In this document: positions 36,347 through 45,937 of the stretch, piece by piece | Layout: the number at the start of each line of letters is the position of its first letter | Numbering within the stretch: the stretch's first letter is position 1 | From: Methanocorpusculum sp. | Lineage (GTDB): Archaea; Halobacteriota; Methanomicrobia; Methanomicrobiales; Methanocorpusculaceae | Length of the DNA stretch: 64,000 nucleotides | Assembly (NCBI GenBank): GCA_017408885.1 | Contig: JAFQTT010000009.1 | Location: forward strand, 1 to 64,000 | Direction of reading: 5' to 3' | Program-made: the position numbers and the translations under genes | Notes under the pieces: generated by a model | What the model was told of the DNA's origin: nothing | The model's input: only the letters and a program-made list of their open reading frames with translations | Database searches by the model: none

Positions 36347-36556
36347 TTAGTTCTTTACTTTTTTCTGCGGGGTCTCGCCGACGAATCTTTTGACGACGAA
36401 AAGTCCCATCAGGGTTAAGTAGAGTACAAAGATTAAGAATGCAGCAACGTATCCGAATGCGGCAGGAAGAACTTCCGGCAGGAAGAGCAGTGCAACGGCG
36501 AAGATGAAGATTGAAGAGACTCCAATCGCGATATCCAGTATCCAGTCTTTTCTCAT
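36347..36556 (-). CDS. Small two-helix membrane protein
   Basis: 69 residues. Two hydrophobic helices, about 8-28 (DIAIGVSSIFIFAVALLFL) and 31-55 (LPAAFGYVAAFLIFVLYLTLMG), then a basic tail (VKRFVGETPQKKVKN) on the cytoplasmic side. No family recognised. It is divergent from the HD-domain gene at 36613. Confidence 0.6.
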   Translation of the reverse strand: MRKDWILDIAIGVSSIFIFAVALLFLPEVLPAAFGYVAAFLIFVLYLTLMGLFVVKRFVGETPQKKVKN

Positions 36557-36612
36557 GTGGGATTATATTTATCGTGCGGGCTTTTATCACTTTTGGAGTT
36601 CCATACATAATC

Positions 36613-37164
36613 ATGGATAGAAATGAGGCTCTTGCGCTTCTCAAAGAGCATGTGACAACAGAATCCCTTTTGGGACATTGTCTTGCAACGGCTGCTGTGA
36701 TGAAAGGTCTTGCAAAAGAACTTGGCGAGGATGAAATTCTTTACGAGTTAATCGGCATTCTCCATGATATTGATTTCCAGGAAATCAACGAGGATATGGA
36801 AAAGCATGGTGAAGCAGGCTATGAGATTTTGAAAGCCGCAGGTGTCGAAGATGAGATTGCCATGCCGATTCGCCGGCACAATCATATGCTTTTTAGCGGA
36901 GAGTACACAACTCCGGTGGAAATCTGTCTTCAGACAGCAGACAGTGTTTCAGGGCTTGTTATCGCGTGTGCATATGTGAAGGGCGGAAAGATTACTGAGG
37001 TTACACCGAAGACAGTTACCAAGAAGTACAAAGCAGCTTCTTTTGCCGCAGGATGCGACAGAAACAGAATCGCGATGTCTGACTCTCTTCTTCCGCGCGA
37101 GCGGATGTATGAGATTGCAATCGCAGAAATTACAGCAATTAAAGACGAGCTGGGGCTTTCATGA
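36613..37164 (+). CDS. HD-domain phosphohydrolase-like protein
   Basis: 183 residues from the ATG at 36613. HDIG-type domain with His in LLGHCLATAAVMKGLA, the metal pair in GILHDIDFQEI (about 48-58), a later IRRHNHMLF and the Asp in LQTADSVSGLV. Such HD proteins hydrolyse nucleotides or phosphoesters; the substrate is unknown. It overlaps the ThiN-like gene by four bases. Confidence 0.86.
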   Translation: MDRNEALALLKEHVTTESLLGHCLATAAVMKGLAKELGEDEILYELIGILHDIDFQEINEDMEKHGEAGYEILKAAGVEDEIAMPIRRHNHMLFSGEYTTPVEICLQTADSVSGLVIACAYVKGGKITEVTPKTVTKKYKAASFAAGCDRNRIAMSDSLLPRERMYEIAIAEITAIKDELGLS

Positions 37165-37664
37165 CCGCAAAACAGCAGTCTGAGGTTCTGCGCAGTATTC
37201 AGAAGGCGTCCGGAAAGCTTGAGGCGGCAAACAGATACATCATCCCGAAGGGCGGCATCACTCTTGCATATGCACAGGAGGATGCACTTGACCAGAAGAA
37301 GGTTGCAGTTTCCCGCGAGGGAAGTGTTGGATTCGGGATTGATGAGCCGGTTGTCCGCGTGATTATTACTGCGCGCCGGTTTAATCCGGATATCCGGGCA
37401 GTCGGATGCATCAGACTGAATGAGGATATTGAAGAGACCGTGCGCGAGGTTCTTCTGGATGTTGAGGAATACGACGCGGAAAAGTTCCCGAAAGGAATTT
37501 CGACGATGGAATGGGGAGTTGCGTTTCTCTGCAAGGAAGGCGTTCCGGCAGCTATTTGCGCGGAAAATGAGCCGACATACGGGGGCTGCATCTACATTTT
37601 CGGAGAGACGCCGGACGATGTTGCAAACAGAATCCTTATCATATCGGAACGACTAACATTATAG
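37161..37664 (+). CDS. ThiN-like domain protein
   Basis: 167 residues. The whole protein matches the ThiN thiamine-phosphate-synthase domain, normally fused to ThiD or to a DNA-binding head; here it stands alone. The end has the family pattern GISTMEWGVAFL and EPTYGGCIYIFGETPDDVANR. In catalytic ThiN proteins a GxSxHxAR-type motif precedes VILTA; here it reads GIDEPVVR, so the His appears to be missing. It may therefore be a ligand-binding rather than catalytic form. Coupled to the HD gene. Confidence 0.72.
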   Translation: MTAKQQSEVLRSIQKASGKLEAANRYIIPKGGITLAYAQEDALDQKKVAVSREGSVGFGIDEPVVRVIITARRFNPDIRAVGCIRLNEDIEETVREVLLDVEEYDAEKFPKGISTMEWGVAFLCKEGVPAAICAENEPTYGGCIYIFGETPDDVANRILIISERLTL

Positions 37665-37683
37665 AGCATTTGAGGCATATATC

Positions 37684-37878
37684 ATGGGAATTAAACCAAG
37701 CTATATCAAAACTATGGGCGAGGCCCTTTTAGAACAGCACAGAGAATCCTTCAACGGAAACTTCGATGACAACAAGAAGGTTGTTGCAGAAGTCACTACC
37801 ATCCAGAGCAAGACCATCAGAAACCGTGTCGCAGGCAACATTACCCGCAAGGTTAACACCAGCCAGCGCCGCAGATAA
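37684..37878 (+). CDS. rps17e: Ribosomal protein eS17
   Basis: 64 residues. Archaeal/eukaryotic small-subunit protein. The core KPSYIKTMGEALLEQH and the basic end ITRKVNTSQRRR are typical. It lies 19 bases after the ThiN-like gene and may be co-transcribed. A hairpin with a T-run lies about 120 bases beyond (37998-38028). Confidence 0.95.
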   Translation: MGIKPSYIKTMGEALLEQHRESFNGNFDDNKKVVAEVTTIQSKTIRNRVAGNITRKVNTSQRRR

Positions 37879-37997
37879 ATAATCTACACCAACACAATAC
37901 ATTTTTTCACATCTTTTGAGCGTAAGCTAGGTTTGGCTTTCTGCGTCTTTTTCAAATCGCGAGCCCTATGTAAAAAGCGGCATCTCTCATTGTGAAC

Positions 37998-38028
37998 TGC
38001 ACAACACACTGTGCATATGCGGTTTTTT
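37998..38028 (+). terminator. Hairpin with T-run downstream of rps17e
   Basis: TGCACA (37998-38003) pairs perfectly with TGTGCA (38010-38015), and a six-base T-run follows at 38023-38028. It could end the rps17e transcript ahead of the A2 operon. Confidence 0.4.
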
Positions 38029-38088
38029 AAGACAACCCTAATAATACCACAGAGCCAATATGTATAGAATTATTAAAGGAAAGTAAGT

Positions 38089-39858
38089 ATGGCTGCCACT
38101 CCATTCATTACAATCAAAGACCTCTGTATGGATTTCCCTGAATCAGGGGTTACTACTGACGAAAATCAGAAAATGATTCGTGTCTTAGATAACATCAACC
38201 TCGAGATTTCCGAGGGAGAAATCGTTGGTGTTATCGGCAGAAGCGGATGCGGAAAAACCGTCCTCATCCACTTAATCCGCGGAATTGACAACGCGCCAAC
38301 AGCAGGACAGATTATCTACCACATCTCCCGCTGCGAAAAATGCGGTAAAATAGAGTTCCAGAGCAAAGCTGGAACCGCCTGCCCGAAATGCGGCGACAAA
38401 CTCGTTGCACTCGATGTCGACTTCTGGAATCCGGAAAACGAAAAACTCAAGACCGACATCATGAAAAGAACTGCGCTCATGTTCCAGAGAACCTTCGCAC
38501 TCTACGGTGACGACCGTGTTATCGAAAACGTTCTCCGTGCATTAGACGACATCAAATACCCGTCTGAGAAAGCAATCGACAGAGCAGCAGACTTAATCGA
38601 CGAAGTCCGCTTAACCCACCGCATGACACACGTTGCCCGCGACTTATCCGGTGGAGAAAAACAGCGTGTCGTCTTAGCCCGTCAGCTCGCCCGCGAACCC
38701 CTCTTCCTCTGTGCAGACGAACCAACCGGAACTCTCGATCCGAAAACCGCAAACATCGTCCACGACCTCTTAAAACAGGCCGCACACAGAGAAGGCATGG
38801 GAATGATTATCACCTCCCACTTCTCCCAGGTATTAGAAGAAGCCTGCGACCGTGCAGTCCTCTTAGACGACGGAAAGATCACCAAAGTCGGTATGCCGGA
38901 CGAAATCGTCGAAGAGTTCATGAAGGACTACTACGATGATGCAGAATATACAACACAGGACGTCGGACAGCCGATTATAAAAGCAGAGAACCTCTTAAAG
39001 AAGTTCGTCGCAGTCGACCGCGGAGTCATCAACGCAGTAAATAACGTCTCCTTCGAAATCAAAGAACGCGAAATCTTCGGAATCATCGGTGTCTCCGGCG
39101 GAGGAAAGACAACTCTTTCCAAGATGATTGCCGGAATCTACGAACCAACCAAGGGAAACCTCACAGTCCGCGTCGGTGACGAATGGATTGACATGAAAAA
39201 ACCGGGATTCCAGTTCAGAGGACGCGCAAAACAGTACATCACCCTCCTCCACCAGGAATACGACCTCTACCCGCACAGAACCGTCATCGACAACTTAACC
39301 GATGCAATCGGCCTCGAATTCCCCAAAGAGCTTGCCACCCGTAAAGCAATGATTACGCTTCGTATGGCAGGATTCACTGAGAAGAAGGCAAAAGATGTCT
39401 TAAACCGCCTGCCGGGAAGCCTCTCCGAAGGAGAAAAGCACCGTGTTGCATTAGCACAGGTCTTAATCCGCGAACCAAGAATCATCCTCCTTGACGAACC
39501 GACCGGAACCATGGACCCGATTACCAAAGTCGACGTCAAGCACTCAATCATGCACGCAAGAGAAGAAATGGACGAAACCTTCATCATCGTCTCCCACGAC
39601 ATGGAATTCGTCCGCGATGTCTGCGACCGCTGCATGTTCATGAGAAATGGAGAAATTGTAGCTATCGGCGAGACCGACAAAGTCTTAGCAGAACTCTCTG
39701 AAGCAGAACTCATCATCATGAAAGAAGCTGTAACCGCCGAACGCCAGAGAGTAGAAGCAGGTGTTGCAAAGAAAGCAACCTTAGCAGGCGGCGCACCCGA
39801 AGCCGAAGAAGACGAAAACGCTCTTCACAAATCCACAGAAGAAATGTTTGAGATGTAA
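38089..39858 (+). CDS. atwA: Methyl-coenzyme M reductase system component A2 (ABC ATPase)
   Basis: 589 residues. Component A2 is the ATPase that helps reductively activate MCR, the methane-forming enzyme. Two ABC domains are present: Walker A GRSGCGKT (50-57) with signature LSGGEKQRV and Walker B FLCADEPTGTLD; and a second Walker A GVSGGGKT (about 344) with LSEGEKHRV and ILLDEPTGTMD. Between Walker A and the Q-loop of the first domain lies CEKCG...CPKCG (residues 82-102), a zinc-ribbon-like insertion. First gene of the marker-protein operon; AAAGGAAAG before the ATG is the ribosome-binding site. Confidence 0.95.
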   Translation: MAATPFITIKDLCMDFPESGVTTDENQKMIRVLDNINLEISEGEIVGVIGRSGCGKTVLIHLIRGIDNAPTAGQIIYHISRCEKCGKIEFQSKAGTACPKCGDKLVALDVDFWNPENEKLKTDIMKRTALMFQRTFALYGDDRVIENVLRALDDIKYPSEKAIDRAADLIDEVRLTHRMTHVARDLSGGEKQRVVLARQLAREPLFLCADEPTGTLDPKTANIVHDLLKQAAHREGMGMIITSHFSQVLEEACDRAVLLDDGKITKVGMPDEIVEEFMKDYYDDAEYTTQDVGQPIIKAENLLKKFVAVDRGVINAVNNVSFEIKEREIFGIIGVSGGGKTTLSKMIAGIYEPTKGNLTVRVGDEWIDMKKPGFQFRGRAKQYITLLHQEYDLYPHRTVIDNLTDAIGLEFPKELATRKAMITLRMAGFTEKKAKDVLNRLPGSLSEGEKHRVALAQVLIREPRIILLDEPTGTMDPITKVDVKHSIMHAREEMDETFIIVSHDMEFVRDVCDRCMFMRNGEIVAIGETDKVLAELSEAELIIMKEAVTAERQRVEAGVAKKATLAGGAPEAEEDENALHKSTEEMFEM

Positions 39859-39861
39859 CTC

Positions 39862-41403
39862 ATGACAGATATCCGCATCATCGTAAACGGTGAGACCAGA
39901 ACTGTTCCGGAAGGTACAACCCTTGCCTCTCTCCTGCCGAACCATCCGGCAGGAGCAAGCGTTGTTCTCTTAAAACCCGGAAATGTCTCGAAGGAGAAAA
40001 CCTCCCACCTGCGGCTCAAAACAACCGCAGGCGACATCGTAATAGAAGTTGCAAAAGGAGTATCCTTCCCGATTGCCGAAGGAAACGCAGACCTCCTCCG
40101 CGTTCACTTCGAAGACAAAAATGCCGCGGCATTCGGACCGTTTGCGGCGGATTTCGTGCCGGCAGCAGAAGAGCACCGCTACAAAAGAGGGGACGTCTGT
40201 CTCGGATGCGGAGGATATGATGCAAAAACAGCATATCTCATGTTCTGCAGAACCGAGCACAAAGCAGATCATGGAGCAGCCAAAGACGGCGGCATCATTG
40301 GAAAAGTCATCTTCGGTCTCGGCATCATGAACCGCTGGAAAAACGGCGACCGCGTCACCAAAATCGAGCAGGTCTTCTCCAGCGTTGACGCAAGCGACGC
40401 CGAAGCCGTAACCGACCTCGAAAAAGTTGTCGAAGACGGCATGCAGATTTTCTCATCCCTCACCATAACCGCAGAGGGATATTCTAAAAACCACGAAGAA
40501 ATCTCCACTCATGCCGCAGAATCCGTTGACCACATGCTCTTTCGCATGAGGGACCGCACATTCGACATCGACCGGTCCGCATCAACCTACATCAGAGACC
40601 ACGCAGAAGGAAAACTGTATGTCCCGCAGGAGCTCCAAAAACCGAGACGTGAAGGAGTGGTAACCGCAAGAACGGCAGGAAAAGGCTCCGGCGCAATATA
40701 CATCTACACCTCTGACGTACAAAGCAACAAATCCCACACCCGTGTTGGAACCGTCACCAACGGAATCGAACTTGCAAAATTTGCATCACCGAACCAGAAG
40801 CTCGCAGTCGACATCATCCCGCCTTTACTTGACCTCCGCGGCATGCTCTTAAAAGACGCAGTGGCAGAAGCAAAAGCCCGCGGCCTCAAAGTCATGGCGG
40901 ACAACCGCGACGTCGAAGGAAGAATCGTCATCGACCAAAAGCCATCCTACACCTTAGAGGTCTTAAAGGAAGGCAAAGTCTCCCTCTACACTGTCTCCTT
41001 AGATGACATCATCGACATCCGCTTAGACTACGAAAACGCACCGCGCTCCGTTGACTTATACCGCAGAGTAACCGGATTAAAGCGTTACCCTGTCGGAACA
41101 ATGCCCTTCCTTTTCAACGTGGACAACGAAATGTACCTCTTCAAACCTGAGTTCGCAAAAGGCGTCAACATCATTCCGGAAAACTGCCCGACAGAAGCTC
41201 CAGCAACCGATGCTCTTGTCTTAACCAACGACTCGCGTCCGGCAAAAGGAATGGTCGGTGTGCGTGTCGTCAAAAATGATGAGTTCGGCCCGACCGGCGA
41301 ACCATTCACCGGAACAAACGTCATCGGAACCATCATCGACATGGACAAACTCGAAAAGATGAAGGAAGGAAATATTGTCTACATCCGTGAGGTGAAGGAA
41401 TGA
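39862..41403 (+). CDS. Methanogenesis marker protein 3
   Basis: 513 residues. It matches the marker 3 (UPF0288) family, present in nearly all methanogens. The N-terminus (about 1-75) looks like a ubiquitin-like beta domain (IRIIVNGETRTVPEGTTLAS). A Cys pair VCLGCGGYDAKT lies near residue 115. Marker 3 has been reported in the MCR-activating A3a complex, so a role with A2 is likely. It starts three bases after atwA and overlaps marker 6 by four bases. Confidence 0.87.
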   Translation: MTDIRIIVNGETRTVPEGTTLASLLPNHPAGASVVLLKPGNVSKEKTSHLRLKTTAGDIVIEVAKGVSFPIAEGNADLLRVHFEDKNAAAFGPFAADFVPAAEEHRYKRGDVCLGCGGYDAKTAYLMFCRTEHKADHGAAKDGGIIGKVIFGLGIMNRWKNGDRVTKIEQVFSSVDASDAEAVTDLEKVVEDGMQIFSSLTITAEGYSKNHEEISTHAAESVDHMLFRMRDRTFDIDRSASTYIRDHAEGKLYVPQELQKPRREGVVTARTAGKGSGAIYIYTSDVQSNKSHTRVGTVTNGIELAKFASPNQKLAVDIIPPLLDLRGMLLKDAVAEAKARGLKVMADNRDVEGRIVIDQKPSYTLEVLKEGKVSLYTVSLDDIIDIRLDYENAPRSVDLYRRVTGLKRYPVGTMPFLFNVDNEMYLFKPEFAKGVNIIPENCPTEAPATDALVLTNDSRPAKGMVGVRVVKNDEFGPTGEPFTGTNVIGTIIDMDKLEKMKEGNIVYIREVKE

Positions 41404-41855
41404 AACCGTATATTCCGGAATATGTGGGAACAGTCACCAAGTACGTCTTTGTCGACTCTCCCGACACCACCCCGCAGGACATCGCAACCGCTGCCTACGA
41501 GGTAGCGCAGGGCGTAATGATTAAGGAAACCTGCTTCGGCTGCCAGATTACCGGAAACCCTGAGGATGTTTCCCGCATCGTCGACCACTTACGCGAACTT
41601 GACCCGTACAGAATCTTTGTCAAAGACCGCGGATTCCCGCCGGGAGATGCAAGACGCTGCCGTGCAGACTTAGGAGGAGCCCGTCCCGGATATCTCGGAC
41701 ACGAGTTCGAGATGAAGATGGCGCCCTACATCTCATACGGCCTTGAAGCAGTCGACAATATGAGCGCAGAAGAATTAGCAAAAGCCGCAGGCGAGCCGCT
41801 TCCGATTGAAGAACCGCTTGACGCAGATATCTTAGAACAACTTATGGAGGAATAA
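41400..41855 (+). CDS. Methanogenesis marker protein 6
   Basis: 151 residues. It matches the marker 6 family (TKYVFVDSPDTTPQDIA, ETCFGCQITG, RIFVKDRGFPPGDARRCRAD). Cys residues in CFGC could bind metal. The C-terminal tail is acidic. Start overlaps the marker 3 stop; the next gene follows after two bases. Found only in methanogens; the biochemical activity is unknown. Confidence 0.87.
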   Translation: MKPYIPEYVGTVTKYVFVDSPDTTPQDIATAAYEVAQGVMIKETCFGCQITGNPEDVSRIVDHLRELDPYRIFVKDRGFPPGDARRCRADLGGARPGYLGHEFEMKMAPYISYGLEAVDNMSAEELAKAAGEPLPIEEPLDADILEQLMEE

Positions 41856-41857
41856 TC

Positions 41858-42310
41858 ATGGTAAAAGTATTCATCTATCCGGCAACGAGCCTGATGCTTT
41901 CCGACCTTGTGGCACGATACGGACATACGCCGCTTGGTTCCGCAGTTTCGATTCGCGAACACATCCAGACTCCGGGATTCGACTCGCCGCCGCTGCAAAT
42001 GACAGCCGAAGACCCGCAGAAAGGTCTCAAATGGGCGGCTGTTGAAGTCCCATCCGGAATCCGCGGCAGAATGTCCCTCTACGGTCCGTTAGTCGAGGAA
42101 GCCGAGGCAGCCATTATCATCGACGAGCCTGAGCTTTCCTTCGGCTGTATGGGATGTGCAAGAACCAACGAACTCTTATGCTTCATGCTCAGAGAAAAGG
42201 ACATTCCGCGCCTCGAACTCCGCTATCCGGCAAGCCGCGAGGAAGGAGTGACCTTCGTTGCCCAGATTAAGAAGTTCTTAGATGACCTGAAAAAGGAGGA
42301 AACAGCATGA
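41858..42310 (+). CDS. Methanogenesis marker protein 5
   Basis: 150 residues. It matches the marker 5 family ([20 protein letters not shown]; late motif [20 protein letters not shown]). The CMGCART segment is a likely metal or Fe-S site. It overlaps marker 15 by four bases (ATGA), so production of the two is coupled. Confidence 0.87.
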   Translation: MVKVFIYPATSLMLSDLVARYGHTPLGSAVSIREHIQTPGFDSPPLQMTAEDPQKGLKWAAVEVPSGIRGRMSLYGPLVEEAEAAIIIDEPELSFGCMGCARTNELLCFMLREKDIPRLELRYPASREEGVTFVAQIKKFLDDLKKEETA

Positions 42311-43572
42311 GCGACAGACCAGTCCGCATCGCCCAGATTACCTGCGGTGCAGAGTACAGCGGTATTCAGAATGAAATCACCTCAGCGGCAGCCACCGTCG
42401 GCGCCCAGATGTTCTATCCGGACGTTGCCTTAAAGGATGTAAAGACCGCATACAAAGAGTTCGGTCTTCCGGTCAAAAGTCCGGACTTAAAACTCGCAAT
42501 CGCAAGAGCCAAAGCGGTTGTCGAGGGCCGCGTAGAAGCGGACGGTATCTTTATCGCAAGCTGCTTCCGCTGTGCAGAGGCAGCCATTGTCAGAAACGAG
42601 CTTCGCCGCTACATTGTCGAAAACTCCAAGATTCCAGTCGTCTCCTACTCCTTCAACGAGAGAACCGGCGCATCCACTCTCCTGACCAGACTTGAAGCAC
42701 TCTCCACCATTGCCAAACGCCGCGAACTGATGGCACGCGAAGTGCAGGTCGGAATCACCATGGGTGTCGACTCAGGTTCATCTACAACCAAGTGCGTTAT
42801 CATGAAGGATAACGAAATCGTGGGTACCGGATGGAAGCCGACAACCGAGGTCTTAAAGAGTGCAGACGATGTAATCGCTGAAGCTCTTGCCGAGTCAGGC
42901 CTGAAGATGTCTGACATCGAGGCTATCGGAACCACCGGATACGGACGTTTCTTAATCGGCAAACATCTGAATGCCGACCTCGTACAGGAGGAACTGACCG
43001 TCAACTCCAAGGGTGCGGTTTACCTCGCAAACGCTCAGAAAGGATTTGCGACCGTAATCGATATCGGCGGTATGGACAACAAGGCAATCAGTGTCAACGA
43101 CGGTATTCCAGGATCATTTACCATGGGAGGTATCTGTGCCGGAGCATCCGGACGTTTCCTTGAGATGACCTCAAAGCGTCTTGGTGTTGACATCACCGAG
43201 CTTGGTGCGCTTTCGATGAAGAGCGCAGGCGGTGAGGATGTCCCGATGAACAGTTACTGTATTGTTTTCGGAACGCAGTCCTTAGTCAATGCGCTTGCAT
43301 CCGGATACAAGCCGGAGGATGTGGCAGCCGCATCTTGTCACAGCGTTGCCCAGCAGGTTTACGAGCAGCAGCTTCAGGAAGTTGATATCAAAGAGCCGGT
43401 CATCATGGTCGGCGGATCTTCCCTGATTCAGGGACTTGTCCGTGCGATGGGCAGAATGCTCAACACTGAAGTTGTTGTCCCTCACCACTCGCAGTACATC
43501 GGCGCTGTCGGAGCGGCCCTTATCGCTTCCGGCTTTGTCGAGAAGAAGCGGGCGGAGAAGAAGGAGGCATAA
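42307..43572 (+). CDS. Methanogenesis marker protein 15 (BadF/HgdC-like ATPase)
   Basis: 421 residues. The C-terminal part (from about 155) is an ASKHA-fold ATPase related to the activators of 2-hydroxyacyl-CoA dehydratases: [16 protein letters not shown] (phosphate 1), [15 protein letters not shown] (phosphate 2), [14 protein letters not shown] with the cluster-type Cys, and [11 protein letters not shown]. The N-terminal 150 residues carry Cys residues ([16 protein letters not shown]). By analogy it may use ATP to drive a low-potential electron transfer, fitting MCR activation; that is inference. Confidence 0.88.
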   Translation: MSDRPVRIAQITCGAEYSGIQNEITSAAATVGAQMFYPDVALKDVKTAYKEFGLPVKSPDLKLAIARAKAVVEGRVEADGIFIASCFRCAEAAIVRNELRRYIVENSKIPVVSYSFNERTGASTLLTRLEALSTIAKRRELMAREVQVGITMGVDSGSSTTKCVIMKDNEIVGTGWKPTTEVLKSADDVIAEALAESGLKMSDIEAIGTTGYGRFLIGKHLNADLVQEELTVNSKGAVYLANAQKGFATVIDIGGMDNKAISVNDGIPGSFTMGGICAGASGRFLEMTSKRLGVDITELGALSMKSAGGEDVPMNSYCIVFGTQSLVNALASGYKPEDVAAASCHSVAQQVYEQQLQEVDIKEPVIMVGGSSLIQGLVRAMGRMLNTEVVVPHHSQYIGAVGAALIASGFVEKKRAEKKEA

Positions 43573-44154
43573 ATGGCAGGTCTGGAGTACTTCAAGGTCG
43601 ATTCAACCGAAGACGGCGGGGAGAACTATGCGCACATCGCACGGTCTGTTCTTCAGGACCACAATCTTCTCTCAATTGTGGCAGGTCTTCATATCTACAT
43701 CGACCCGAAGTATCCGCTCTTCGCAGCAGCCGGAATCATCCGTCCTCCGCGCTCTGCCATTCGTGTCTCTGATGTGGGCAATGTCTTAATCGAGAACGGC
43801 AAGGCAACAATCGCTGTTGGAAGCGAGACCTATCTTGCCCCGATGCTTTCGATGCTCTGGAAGCGTTTAGGACATGACAATGTTGACCAGCCTGACCGTT
43901 TCACGGTTATCATCAGCAATGTGGAAATACCTGAAGACATCAAAGACTGGATTGTCATCGATCCGTCGGAGTCGCTCTTTAAGGATTTAATCTACGCAAT
44001 TCAGGTTATTGCCCCAGAGGGTTTCAAGGTTCGCCGCGAAAATTACGGAAAGAACCGCTTCTCGTATGCGGCATCCGAAAACACCGTGCCGCAGAAGGTT
44101 GCAGATGAAATTATTGCAGACTGCTTTGCAAAGATGGAGGCCGAGCTGAAATGA
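43573..44154 (+). CDS. Methanogenesis marker protein 17
   Basis: 193 residues. It matches the marker 17 family, with FKVDSTEDGGENYAHIA at the start. Marker 17 has been found in the A3a MCR-activation complex. It starts right at the marker 15 stop and overlaps marker 7 by four bases. Few Cys residues, no membrane segment; a structural role in the complex is plausible. Confidence 0.85.
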   Translation: MAGLEYFKVDSTEDGGENYAHIARSVLQDHNLLSIVAGLHIYIDPKYPLFAAAGIIRPPRSAIRVSDVGNVLIENGKATIAVGSETYLAPMLSMLWKRLGHDNVDQPDRFTVIISNVEIPEDIKDWIVIDPSESLFKDLIYAIQVIAPEGFKVRRENYGKNRFSYAASENTVPQKVADEIIADCFAKMEAELK

Positions 44155-45089
44155 GTTTGGTTCCGATTACCTACAAGGGAGGAGTTTATCAGCTCGATGA
44201 AGTTATCGACTACATCGAAGATTTAGGCGGCTACATTGTTCAGCGGCACAACATCGCAAACGAAGTCATCCTCCAGATTCTGATGCCGTCTGAAGATATC
44301 GAACGGCTGAAGGTCTTTTCCAGACCGCTTGCCGGAGAGGTCTCCGAGTCTCCGCTTGTTGGAACAGAAATCGCAGTTGTTATTCCAAGTCTTGAAATCC
44401 ACCACCTGCCGCACTCTGCCTGCGATGTCGCAGAATATCTGAGAGCGCACGGTTCGAAATCCAACATGCTTGGAATGGCAAGAGGATTCGGTAAGAGAAT
44501 TTCGCAGATGAATGATGAGGAGCGCGATTTAATCAATGAGCATGATGTCGCGGTTTTCATTCTCGGAAACTTTGCCTCATGCATTGAGCAGAAGTTCGAG
44601 AAGTTCCGGCGCGGAATCAACATCCCGATTATTTTAACGGGAGGTCCGTCCCGCGAGGTTTTGGAAAAGCAGACCGTCCCGCCGGTTGCAGGCTATGTTG
44701 GAAACTTAGGACGCTTCATGCACAGAACGCAGACGGAAGCTGACATTGCACGTCTCGATGCAGTCATCGAGGAGGTTGAGCGGGTAGTATCCGAGCGCAG
44801 AAGAGAACTTGCTTTAGACCCGCTGTCAGTATCACCTGCACGTCTTCAGATGCTTCTTGAGCAGGAGATTCCGGAGATTGAAGACATTTTAGCTCCGGCT
44901 CCGGTTGCGGTTCAGTTAAATGGTCTTCGTCTGAAGCTTTCCTATCCGAAATATGCGGATAGAATCCGCGGACTTGTCATCGAAGATGGTATTACTGTCG
45001 GAGATGTCTGCGATGTTCTGCCGTCCCGCATGCGTGATTATGTGTTAATCAGAATCCGTCCGCTTTCTGAAACAAACATTGTGGTGTGA
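44151..45089 (+). CDS. Methanogenesis marker protein 7
   Basis: 312 residues. It matches the marker 7 family (VPITYKGGVYQLDEVIDYIE; ILGNFASCIEQKFEKFRRG; IPIILTGGPSRE). Marker 7 is a reported member of the A3a MCR-activation complex. It contains conserved Cys residues (HSACDVAEYL, ASCIEQ) and a C-terminal helical region. It ends the marker series; the following peroxidase-like gene overlaps or abuts it. Confidence 0.86.
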   Translation: MSLVPITYKGGVYQLDEVIDYIEDLGGYIVQRHNIANEVILQILMPSEDIERLKVFSRPLAGEVSESPLVGTEIAVVIPSLEIHHLPHSACDVAEYLRAHGSKSNMLGMARGFGKRISQMNDEERDLINEHDVAVFILGNFASCIEQKFEKFRRGINIPIILTGGPSREVLEKQTVPPVAGYVGNLGRFMHRTQTEADIARLDAVIEEVERVVSERRRELALDPLSVSPARLQMLLEQEIPEIEDILAPAPVAVQLNGLRLKLSYPKYADRIRGLVIEDGITVGDVCDVLPSRMRDYVLIRIRPLSETNIVV

Positions 45090-45091
45090 AG

Positions 45092-45517
45092 ATGACGTCA
45101 AAGTTCGAAGAGGTTATACAGTCCGTTCAGGAGAAGGGAGCGAAGGAGACAGCAGACGAGCTTATCCGAAAGGTTGAGGGTGAGTTCGGTTCTGCTCCTC
45201 TCATCTACAAGAAGCTTGAGGATATGCCGGAAGCCCTTATCTCTCACCTGCTCTACAAGAACGCAATCGGAGAAGGCGGATGTCTTCCTCCAAAGACGGT
45301 TGAACTCATCAGCCTTGCCGTTGGTTCTGCGCTTCGCTGTGACCACTGTACCGAGTATCACATGCAGGCGGCAAAAAGAATGGGGGCTTCAAAAGAGGAG
45401 ATTTTAGAAACTGTATTAATCGCAGGGCTTCTTGCGAACGCATCTGTTCTGGCAAATGCATACCGTGTGGTTGACCCGATTGAGGAGCCGTGCGGTGCGG
45501 CCTGCTCGATTAAATAA
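45092..45517 (+). CDS. Carboxymuconolactone decarboxylase/AhpD-like protein
   Basis: About 141 residues. AhpD-like helical fold with the redox motif CDHCTEYH (about 90-97), the CxxC plus His pattern used in alkylhydroperoxidase-type disulfide relay. An in-frame GTG at 45086 overlaps the marker 7 stop and could be the actual start. As last gene of the MCR-activation operon, a role in redox protection of the very oxygen-sensitive activation proteins is an attractive inference. Confidence 0.86.
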   Translation: MTSKFEEVIQSVQEKGAKETADELIRKVEGEFGSAPLIYKKLEDMPEALISHLLYKNAIGEGGCLPPKTVELISLAVGSALRCDHCTEYHMQAAKRMGASKEEILETVLIAGLLANASVLANAYRVVDPIEEPCGAACSIK

Positions 45518-45549
45518 TCTCTTATCTATCTTTTTTCAGAAACGTCATG

Positions 45550-45793
45550 AAGCAACACGATAGTGTTGCGTTACAAGCGTAGGTGCGATAAGCACCGAAG
45601 CGACTTCATATTTCAAAATCAGTTCTATTTTTAATTCGCGTAGATTCGCGTGTTTGTTTCCATGTGTGTTCGGTGTTTTGTATGAAAGAACACGCGGATC
45701 TACGCGAATCAAAAGAGTATCGTTTCTGTAAACCTCATGTCGAAAGCTTCGCTTATCGCTTGCTTTCTGATACGCAACACTATCGTGTTGCTT
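45550..45793. repeat. Nested palindromic repeat downstream of surface gene 1
   Basis: Outer arms 45550-45571 and 45772-45793 are perfect inverted copies (AAGCAACACGATAGTGTTGC-type), each itself a hairpin. Inner arms 45633-45655 and 45688-45710 are also inverted. The right half (45688-45793) recurs in inverse orientation at 61419-61525, behind the second surface-protein gene. No coding sequence is seen between 45518 and 45937. Confidence 0.75.
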
Positions 45794-45857
45794 AGAGAAT
45801 GTTTCTGAGAAAAGAGTTTTAGAAAATAAGAAAAAAAAGCCTTCGTAAAATTTGAGT

Positions 45858-45890
45858 GATTTGTGTCCACCTAAAAGGCAAACACAAATC
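45858..45890 (-). terminator. 3' hairpin of surface-protein gene 1
   Basis: GATTTGTGT and ACACAAATC flank a short loop, 48-80 bases past the gene's stop. An equivalent hairpin with a different stem sequence follows the paralogue (61344-61369), which supports a role in 3' end formation or mRNA stability. Confidence 0.5.
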
Positions 45891-45937
45891 TTTGTCTTCC
45901 AATCAGCCTAAAGCCGATTCTTCTATGTCAGAAGAAT

